Part shown: positions 58,105 through 64,000 of the stretch, piece by piece | Layout of the letters: each line of letters opens with the position of its first letter | How positions within the stretch are numbered: the stretch's first letter is position 1 | Source: WHTK01 sp963711035 | Lineage (GTDB): Bacteria; Chloroflexota; Dehalococcoidia; DSTF01; WHTK01 | Direction: 5' to 3' | DNA length: 64,000 nt | NCBI GenBank assembly: GCA_963711035.1 | Contig: CAVQCN010000003.1 | Coordinates: 729,868 to 793,867 of the forward strand | Made by a program: the position numbers and the translations under genes | Notes under the pieces: generated by a model | Databases searched by the model: none | What the model saw: the letters and a program-made list of their open reading frames with translations, nothing else | Told to the model about the DNA's origin: nothing

Positions 58105-59307
58105 CTAGCCCCAGGGGCCGAGCAGCGTCTCGCCGGCGAACGTCTCACCGGGTCGAGCCTCGACGGTCTCGGGCCAGTTGTTCGGGTCGATCTTCGCGCG
58201 CAGCTCCGCGGGGCGCGGGCGGCCCTCCCAACCGATCTGCTCCATCGCGCAGTACAGCATGATGCAGTGGCCGTCCGGGTCGAAGGCCCAGGCAGCGTAG
58301 TCGATGCCCGGGTGCAGCTCCGTGGGGATGTCGGTCTCAACACGCACGCCGTTCTCACGCAGGAAGCTGACCGCGTCCCTGAGCTGGCGGTAGTTGGCGA
58401 CCTGGACACCGAACGACATGTTCGACGTCTTCTCGCTCAGGCCGAGCTTGGAGCGCCAGCTCTTCGGGAACAGCCCGATCGAGTGGTGCTCGGTGTCGCA
58501 GCGCAGGAAGGCGCACTTCTCGCCCTGCCACGTCGACTCCTCGGTGAACGTGAGGCCCATGACATCTTCGTAGTACTCGCGCGTGGCGTTTACTTCATCG
58601 ACGAAGACGTTGACCGGTCCCACCTTGACGATCTTGAAGGGCCGGCTGAGCAGGATGCCGTCGACCGGGTACGTGCGCGGGTTCGGGTCGATGTAGCGGT
58701 AGCCGGAGTAGATGTCCATGCCACTCGCGATGTCGCCCTCGACCTCGTCGTACTCGGACGGTACCGCCTGCATCTGCGCTTCGCGGTAGCCGTGGCCCAT
58801 CTCCGGCGGCTTCGTCTTCCCGTCCCAGCCGATCTGCTCCATGCCGGTGAACAGCTCATTGATCTGGTCGTCCGGGTCCCACACGTAGAGGTGGAAGTTG
58901 GAGCCAACACCGGCCGGCGCGCGGCCTTCGGTGCGAACGTCCAGCTCCAGGTCCTTGAAGTAACGCGTGGCTTGCCACACCTCGTCGACGCTCTGCACCT
59001 GCCAGGTGATCTGGTTGATGTCATTCTCCTGGCGGTAGTGCTTGGCGCTCATCGGGTTGCTGAGCAGACCCTGATCGATGGCCTCGCGATTGAAGATCAC
59101 GAAGGAGTGGTGGTCGCTGTTGTGGCGGCCGAAAAATCCCCCACTGCGTGCGGGCGCCGAGATGCGGAAGCCCAGCAGATCAATGTAGAAGTGCGTGTTC
59201 TTCTCCATGTCGAGGCCGTTGAATCCGAAGTGCCCCAGGCGCCGGATCTTGAACGGCCTGTCGAGGAGCACGCCCCCGACGTTGTACTTCTGCGCAGGTG
59301 CAGCCAA
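58105..59307 (-). CDS. Two-domain VOC protein, extradiol-dioxygenase-like
   Basis: 400 residues from TTG 59307 with GGAGG six bases upstream; the frame is open to 59394 but adds no fold. It contains two or more VOC modules: IRRLGHFGFNGLDMEKNTHF and HHSFVIFNREAIDQ in the first, KVGPVNVFVDEVNATREYYE and EHHSIGLFPKSW in the second. In the first module His (LGHFGF), His (DHHSFV) and Glu (QINELF) could form a 2-His-1-carboxylate iron site; the second lacks the first His. It may be a ring-cleavage dioxygenase, but this is inference. It is divergent from the dihydroxyphthalate-decarboxylase-like pair. Confidence 0.75.
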   Translation of the reverse strand: MAAPAQKYNVGGVLLDRPFKIRRLGHFGFNGLDMEKNTHFYIDLLGFRISAPARSGGFFGRHNSDHHSFVIFNREAIDQGLLSNPMSAKHYRQENDINQITWQVQSVDEVWQATRYFKDLELDVRTEGRAPAGVGSNFHLYVWDPDDQINELFTGMEQIGWDGKTKPPEMGHGYREAQMQAVPSEYDEVEGDIASGMDIYSGYRYIDPNPRTYPVDGILLSRPFKIVKVGPVNVFVDEVNATREYYEDVMGLTFTEESTWQGEKCAFLRCDTEHHSIGLFPKSWRSKLGLSEKTSNMSFGVQVANYRQLRDAVSFLRENGVRVETDIPTELHPGIDYAAWAFDPDGHCIMLYCAMEQIGWEGRPRPAELRAKIDPNNWPETVEARPGETFAGETLLGPWG

Positions 59308-59576
59308 TGTTTCCTCCTCTGGTCCCGTTGCTCGGACCCGGCTTCGCGTGGCATCGCTATTACGCCACGTTAACAATGTTCTGTAATCACACACGTACTC
59401 GGAAACGATGTCAATAGTGGCGTCTGCCGAGGCCGGAAGGCGCTCATATGGTGGTAACCGCCAGTCGATCGGCCTGGTTCAGGTTCCCGGCACGTAACAA
59501 GTGCTTCCAATCGAGCGCCCGCGTGACTAGACTTAACGCCACAACAGAACGCTAGGGAGCTCATGGAGGGATTGAG

Positions 59577-60485
59577 GTGACAGCACCAACCAGTACGCTC
59601 ACGCTTACCACTGCCATCGGGGCGCACCCAGTCTACGAATCATTCAAGGACCACGGTGTCGACGGCGTCAGCTTCGACTTCCAGGAAGTACGGCCCCTTA
59701 CGGCCGCGTTCCGCAAGATGTGCCGGACCCTGGACTACGACTTCTGCGAGATCGCCATCACGGGCTACTTCGTGGCGCGCGAGTACGGCAAGCCGTTCAC
59801 GGCCCTGCCTGCCATGGTCCTCGGCCACGGCCAGCACCAGAACATGGTCTACAACGAGACCACGGGCGTGAAGACGCCGAAGGACCTCGAGGGCAAGCGA
59901 GTCGGTTCGCGCAGCCACACGGTCACGCCGATCGTCTGGGCGCGCGGCATCATGAAGATGGAACACGGCGTCGACCTCAACAAGGTCACCTGGGTGGCGA
60001 ACGACGAGGAGCACGTCGCCGAATACCTGCAGAACGACCCGCCAAATGTCGTGCGCGAGATCGGCTCTGACCTCAACAAGAAGCTCGAGGCCGGCGACAT
60101 CGTTGCCAACATGGGCACCTACAACGGCGAGGACTCCCACATCAAGCCGTTCTACTCGGACCCGGACGGAGCCGCGAAGGCTTTCTACCAGAAGTACGGC
60201 GTCTTCCCGATCGACCACCTGGTCGTCCTCAAGGACTCCGTCATCAAGGAGCACCCGTGGCTGCCGAAGGCCCTGTACGAGGCGCTGGACCACTCCAAGG
60301 ACGAGGCGCTGGCGAAGGACCCGCACGCGCATATCGGCGGTAACGGCATCATGGAGGGCGACCCGCTCCCCTACGGCCTCGAGGCGAACCGCAAGGCGCT
60401 GCAGATGCTGCTGGAGATGTGCTACGACCAGGGCGTGCTGCGCAAGCGCATGACGCTGGAAGAGCTGTTCCCGCTCGGCTTCTAG
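59577..60485 (+). CDS. 4,5-dihydroxyphthalate decarboxylase-like protein, copy 1
   Basis: 302 residues from GTG 59577 with GGAGGG upstream. The fold is the type 2 periplasmic-binding-protein fold of the NMT1/DHP decarboxylase group: FDFQEVRPLTAAFRKMCRTL, DYDFCEIAITGYFVAREYGK, then KTPKDLEGKRVGSRSHTVTP and VWARGIMKMEHGVDL. There is no signal peptide, so it is cytoplasmic, as for the decarboxylase rather than an ABC binding protein. The second copy starts 40 bases downstream. Decarboxylation of a catechol-type acid is plausible with the divergent VOC gene. Substrate unknown. Confidence 0.78.
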   Translation: MTAPTSTLTLTTAIGAHPVYESFKDHGVDGVSFDFQEVRPLTAAFRKMCRTLDYDFCEIAITGYFVAREYGKPFTALPAMVLGHGQHQNMVYNETTGVKTPKDLEGKRVGSRSHTVTPIVWARGIMKMEHGVDLNKVTWVANDEEHVAEYLQNDPPNVVREIGSDLNKKLEAGDIVANMGTYNGEDSHIKPFYSDPDGAAKAFYQKYGVFPIDHLVVLKDSVIKEHPWLPKALYEALDHSKDEALAKDPHAHIGGNGIMEGDPLPYGLEANRKALQMLLEMCYDQGVLRKRMTLEELFPLGF

Positions 60486-60525
60486 CCGGAGCGCGGCAAG
60501 TCCGACACGAGAGGAAGCCTAGAGA

Positions 60526-61422
60526 ATGACCACATCTACCCGGCTGGCGCTGGACGTCTTCTTCAACAGCAATAACCCGGCCCTCGAGCCGCTACGCAAC
60601 GGTTCCGTGCAGATCCGCGGCGTCGAGTCCAATCAGCTGAAGATGTTCAATGTCATCATCCCGTTCCGCCGCCTGTGCCGAAACCTGGAGTTCGACATCT
60701 CCGAGCTCGCTGTCGTCGCCTATTTCGTCGCGCGGCGCTACGGCCTGCCCTACACGGCGTTGCCGATCTTCCCGGCCAACTGGTACGACTACGGTAACGG
60801 CATCTTCATCAACAAGAAGTACGCCCAGTCCGCCAAGGATCTCGAGGGCAAGAAGGTCGGCATGCGCGCGTACACGGTCACGCCGACCGCGTGGCAGATG
60901 GGCTACCTGATGGACCAGGGCGCTGACATCAGCAAGATGGGCTTCATCTCCAACGACGCGGAGCACAACGCCGGCTTCCACGCTGATGCGCCGAAGAACG
61001 TCGAGTACCGCGTCGGCGCCAACCTCGGCAAGATGCTTGCGTCCGGCGAGATCGCGGCCGCGTTCAGTGCGCCGGTCGGCGAGGATCCGGACATCGTGCC
61101 GCTCAACCCTAACGCGAAGGCAGAAGGCATCGAGCGGTTCAAGAAGGACCACATCTACGGCCTCATCCACCTGATGACGATCCACAACCGCGTCCTGGAA
61201 GAGAACCCGTGGGTGCTGCAGGCAACCTACGACGCCTTCAAAGAGGCGAAGGAGAAGTACCTGGCGGAGAAGGGTTCAATCGAGCCGTGGGAGGACCCGC
61301 TGCCCATGGGCCTGGAGAACACCCGCGCGTCCCTCGAGAGGCTCATGGAGCTCTCCGTCAAGATCGGCGTCCTGGAAAAGCCGCTGGACATCGACGAGCT
61401 GTTCCCAGGCAACCTGAACTAA
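60526..61422 (+). CDS. 4,5-dihydroxyphthalate decarboxylase-like protein, copy 2
   Basis: 298 residues, a clear paralogue of the upstream gene: FNVIIPFRRLCRNLEFDISE and LAVVAYFVARRYGLPYTALP align with it, as do AKDLEGKKVGMRAYTVTPTA and WQMGYLMDQGADI. It also lacks a signal peptide. Both genes end in a similar block (LMELSVKIGVLEKPLDIDEL). The tandem pair may form a hetero-oligomer. A strong terminator follows. Confidence 0.78.
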   Translation: MTTSTRLALDVFFNSNNPALEPLRNGSVQIRGVESNQLKMFNVIIPFRRLCRNLEFDISELAVVAYFVARRYGLPYTALPIFPANWYDYGNGIFINKKYAQSAKDLEGKKVGMRAYTVTPTAWQMGYLMDQGADISKMGFISNDAEHNAGFHADAPKNVEYRVGANLGKMLASGEIAAAFSAPVGEDPDIVPLNPNAKAEGIERFKKDHIYGLIHLMTIHNRVLEENPWVLQATYDAFKEAKEKYLAEKGSIEPWEDPLPMGLENTRASLERLMELSVKIGVLEKPLDIDELFPGNLN

Positions 61423-61442
61423 CGACGTTCCGCGGAACAAAC

Positions 61443-61475
61443 AGAAGAGCCCGGCCATCATGGCCGGGCTCTTCT
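61443..61475 (+). terminator. Terminator of the dihydroxyphthalate-decarboxylase-like pair
   Basis: AGAAGAGCCCGGCCA and TGGCCGGGCTCTTCT form a 15-bp perfect stem with a TCA loop, followed by CGTCTTG, 21 bases after the stop at 61422. Confidence 0.9.
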
Positions 61476-61600
61476 CGTCTTGTGGGATACAAGCCTGTTG
61501 CCAGGCGGTTGACGGACTGCCCGACGGTGCGTGGAGTGGTTTCCGCGCGGGCCTGTCCGATCTTCCATCGTTGGCGCGGCTCTGCGCGGGATGCTAATCC

Positions 61601-61951
61601 CTACAGCGTGTCTGCCTGCGCGACGCCGATCATGTGGCCCTCGGGGTCAGAGATCAGGCCATAGGTGACGGAGCCAGGGATTGACGTCTTCGGCATCATG
61701 ACGCGGCCGCCCAGGCTCTCGGCCTTCTTCAGGTACGCGTCCACGTCGTCGACCGCCACGTAGAACGTGAGGTGGCCAACCATGAGGTCGGTGCCGCCGA
61801 TGCCGCCCGGAATGCCGTTACCGACCGCCTCGACCATGCCGTAACTGCCCGGGGTGCCGCTGATCTTCCAGTCGAAGATCTTCTTGTAGAACTCCTGCAG
61901 GCCAGCGACGTCCTTCCCCAGGATTTCAAAGTGGGCTACTGGATTGGGCAC
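61601..61951 (-). CDS. VOC-family (glyoxalase-like) protein
   Basis: 116 residues from GTG 61951 with AAAGGAT upstream; the frame extends to 61969. It reads VAHFEILGKDVAGLQEFYKK, then FDWKISGTPGSYG, GHLTFYVAVDDVDAYLKKAE and YGLISDPEGHMIGVAQAD, the compact VOC fold with a His-Glu-type metal site. It could be a small lyase or binding protein. It is next to proS but on the opposite strand. Confidence 0.85.
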   Translation of the reverse strand: MPNPVAHFEILGKDVAGLQEFYKKIFDWKISGTPGSYGMVEAVGNGIPGGIGGTDLMVGHLTFYVAVDDVDAYLKKAESLGGRVMMPKTSIPGSVTYGLISDPEGHMIGVAQADTL

Positions 61952-62158
61952 GCTTCTATCCTTTCTCAAGCGCTCTCGGATTCATGAGGGAACGGCGGGA
62001 TCATACCACTCTCGACACCTGCGGCAAGCCGTAACAGCCGTTTCGCGACAAGATCGACTCCCCAGCCGCTGACCACTACCCGATTGCCCAACCTGCCCGG
62101 CTGGATGCCCGTCCCGCGGGCTGCCATAATCGAGCCACTACCAAGGAGACGGTGCCTC

Positions 62159-63853
62159 TTGAGAATCTCTAACCTCTTCGGCAAGACCCTGCGAGAAGCG
62201 CCCGCCGAGGCCGACCAGCTCTCGCACCAGCTGCTGCTGCGTGCCGGCCTGGTGCAGCAGGCTGCGGCCGGTATCTACAGCTACCTGCCGTTGGGCTGGC
62301 GCGTGCTGCGCAAGATCGAGCAGGTCGTGCGGGAGGAGATGGACGCGGCCGGCGGCCAGGAGGTGCTGATGCCGCACCTGACGCCGTCGGACCTGTGGCA
62401 GGAGACAGGGCGGCGCCAGCTCATGGACTCGATCCTGTTCACTGTGCAGGACCGCCGCGAGCGCGAGCTCGTCCTCGGGCCGACACACGAGGAGATCATC
62501 ATCGACCTCTTCCGGCGCAACGTGCAGAGCTACCGTGACCTGCCCCTCATGCTCTACCAGATCCAGACCAAGTTCCGCGACGAACCGCGCCCCCGCATGG
62601 GCCTGGTGCGCGGCCGCGAGTTCGGCATGATGGACCTCTATAGCTTCCACCCGGACACCGACGACCTCGACCGCACCTACGACCGCATGTACCAGGCCTA
62701 CGACAACGTCTTCCGCCGCTGCGGCGTCCCCGCGACGGCTGTCTACGCCGACTCCGGCGCCATCGGCGGCAAGGAGAGCCAGGAGTTCATGCTGCTCACC
62801 GATATCGGCGAGGACGACCTCGTCATCTGCCCCTCCTGCGGCTATGCGGCCAATACGGAGCGCGCTGAGCAGCAGAAGCCGAAGGCGGCGCCGGAAGCGC
62901 CTCTGCTGCTCGAAGAAGTCGCGACGCCCGGTCAGAAGACGATCGAGGATGTCGCCGCGTTTCTCGGCGTACCTGCCACGCAGACGTTGAAGGGCGTCTT
63001 CTACATGGCCGATGGCCAGCCCGTCTTCGCGGCGATCCGCGGCGACCTGGACGTCAACGAGGTAAAGCTCAAGAACACGCTGAAGGCGCTCGAACTGCGG
63101 CCGATGACTGAAGAGGAGGTCGCGGCGGCGGGCCTCGTCGCCGGCTACGCCTCGCCGGTCGGCGCTTCGATGCGCGTCATCGCCGACGACTCCGCCGTCG
63201 ACTCGCCCAACCTTGTCGCGGGCGCCAACAAGCCCGACGCCCACGTACGCAACGTCAACCATGGCCGCGACTGGCAGGCCGAGGCCGTCGCCGACATCGC
63301 CCTGACGCGCGCCGGCGACGCCTGTCCGACCTGCGGCGCCGCGGTCGAGATCCGGCGCGGCATCGAGATCGGCCACATCTTCAAGCTGCTCACCGTGTGG
63401 AGCGAGAAGATGCACGCCACCTACCTGGACGCCGCCGGCCAGGAGCAGACCGTGATCATGGGCACGTACGGCATCGGCACGTCGCGGCTGCTGCAGTGCA
63501 TCATCGAGGCCAACCACGACGAGCGCGGCATCGTCTGGCCCGCCGCCGTCGCTCCCTATGACGTGCATCTCGTCGGCCTCAACCTCGATCGCGGCGACAC
63601 CGGCGCGAAGGCAGAAGCGCTATACGACGCGCTGCAGGCCGCCGGCCTCGACGTGCTCTACGACGAGCGCACCGACGTCTCCGCCGGCGTCAAGTTCAAC
63701 GACGCCGACCTCATCGGCCTGCCGCTGCGCGTCACCGTCAGCCCGCGCTCGCTGGAGAAGGGCTCCGTGGAGCTGAAGCGGCGCGCCGGCGGCGACTTGG
63801 AGCTCGTCCCCTACGACGAGGCGGTCGAGCGCCTGAAGGCGGCGCTCGCGTAG
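62159..63853 (+). CDS. proS: Prolyl-tRNA synthetase (bacterial type with editing domain)
   Basis: 564 residues from TTG 62159 with AGGAGA nine bases upstream; the frame extends to 62084 but the normal ProS N-terminus (NLFGKTLREAPAEADQLSHQ) starts here. Class II motifs include LLLRAGLVQQAAAGIYSYLP, MPHLTPSDLWQETGR, TKFRDEPRPRMGLVRGREFG. The inserted editing (INS/YbaK) domain runs through TIEDVAAFLGVPATQTLKGV. The anticodon-binding domain at the end has DVLYDERTDVSAGVKFNDAD. It charges tRNA-Pro, and a tRNA-Pro(GGG) gene follows 75 bases downstream. Confidence 0.95.
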   Translation: MRISNLFGKTLREAPAEADQLSHQLLLRAGLVQQAAAGIYSYLPLGWRVLRKIEQVVREEMDAAGGQEVLMPHLTPSDLWQETGRRQLMDSILFTVQDRRERELVLGPTHEEIIIDLFRRNVQSYRDLPLMLYQIQTKFRDEPRPRMGLVRGREFGMMDLYSFHPDTDDLDRTYDRMYQAYDNVFRRCGVPATAVYADSGAIGGKESQEFMLLTDIGEDDLVICPSCGYAANTERAEQQKPKAAPEAPLLLEEVATPGQKTIEDVAAFLGVPATQTLKGVFYMADGQPVFAAIRGDLDVNEVKLKNTLKALELRPMTEEEVAAAGLVAGYASPVGASMRVIADDSAVDSPNLVAGANKPDAHVRNVNHGRDWQAEAVADIALTRAGDACPTCGAAVEIRRGIEIGHIFKLLTVWSEKMHATYLDAAGQEQTVIMGTYGIGTSRLLQCIIEANHDERGIVWPAAVAPYDVHLVGLNLDRGDTGAKAEALYDALQAAGLDVLYDERTDVSAGVKFNDADLIGLPLRVTVSPRSLEKGSVELKRRAGGDLELVPYDEAVERLKAALA

Positions 63854-63928
63854 GCACCGGCGCCTCCAACCGTGTTCCAGGTTCCGTGTTCCCGGCTCCC
63901 TTGGTAGACTAGGTGACGTTCCCTCGGT

Positions 63929-64000
<72 letters not shown>

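Noticed and set aside
62138..63568. A 476-codon frame antisense to proS
   Set aside because: Val/Ala/Gly/Asp-rich composition typical of the antisense of a GC-rich gene; proS is certain.

Overview
The window is a GC-rich bacterial chromosome segment. I infer a Chloroflexota member, perhaps a free-living aerobic Dehalococcoidia-like lineage. Grounds: many TTG and GTG starts, a two-gene 2-oxoacid:ferredoxin oxidoreductase, a DUF2203 gene, an AMIN-like lipoprotein with a Thr/Pro/Ala linker, and a tmRNA tag that starts Gly-Glu and ends ALAA. No rRNA or marker gene confirms the phylum.

Layout. 1-6.8 kb (minus strand): glycolate-oxidase-type GlcD and GlcE (GlcE is cut by the window edge), then a CBS/zinc-ribbon protein and a CBS-korA-korB operon. 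7-15.8 kb (mostly plus): a stand-alone RAM-domain protein, a TPR protein, a C-terminal processing protease, SmpB, a TldD/TldE-family protein, a cupin, small conserved proteins, and one large minus-strand gene (12085-13926) with the N-terminal signature of proteins tied to extracellular contractile injection systems. 15.8-20.2 kb (minus): the glycine cleavage operon gcvT-gcvH-gcvPA-gcvPB, with one apparent frameshift in gcvPB. 20.2-22.4 kb: a small membrane protein, an MFS exporter and a GNAT acetyltransferase.

At 22501-22852 lies the tmRNA gene ssrA. A decayed serine-recombinase gene runs into its 3' end, and from there to about 42.2 kb the DNA looks like an accessory island: by eye it is less GC-rich and contains gene remnants. 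It holds a signalling block (MEDS sensor, LuxR regulator, zinc ribbon, histidine kinase, carbonic anhydrase) and a catabolic block (FAD monooxygenase, NIPSNAP protein, family III CoA-transferase, three enoyl-CoA hydratases, thiolase, amidase, esterase). It looks like a CoA-dependent degradation island placed at ssrA and partly decayed.

42.2-64 kb returns to core-like sequence: an amidohydrolase, a zincin, a class E/F-like sortase, two DHA2-type MFS exporters (one with a TetR regulator and a clear palindromic operator), DedA, a universal stress protein, a peroxiredoxin, a broken beta-lactamase-fold protein, FolD, an orphan winged-helix regulator overlapping an ammonium transporter, a 30-residue membrane microprotein with its own terminator, a two-domain VOC enzyme divergent from two paralogous 4,5-dihydroxyphthalate-decarboxylase-like genes, prolyl-tRNA synthetase, and a tRNA-Pro(GGG) cut by the window end.

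No CRISPR array, rRNA or intact insertion sequence was seen. The best leads are the orphan injection-system-like protein, the ssrA island, the microprotein beside amt, and the dihydroxyphthalate-decarboxylase/VOC cluster.
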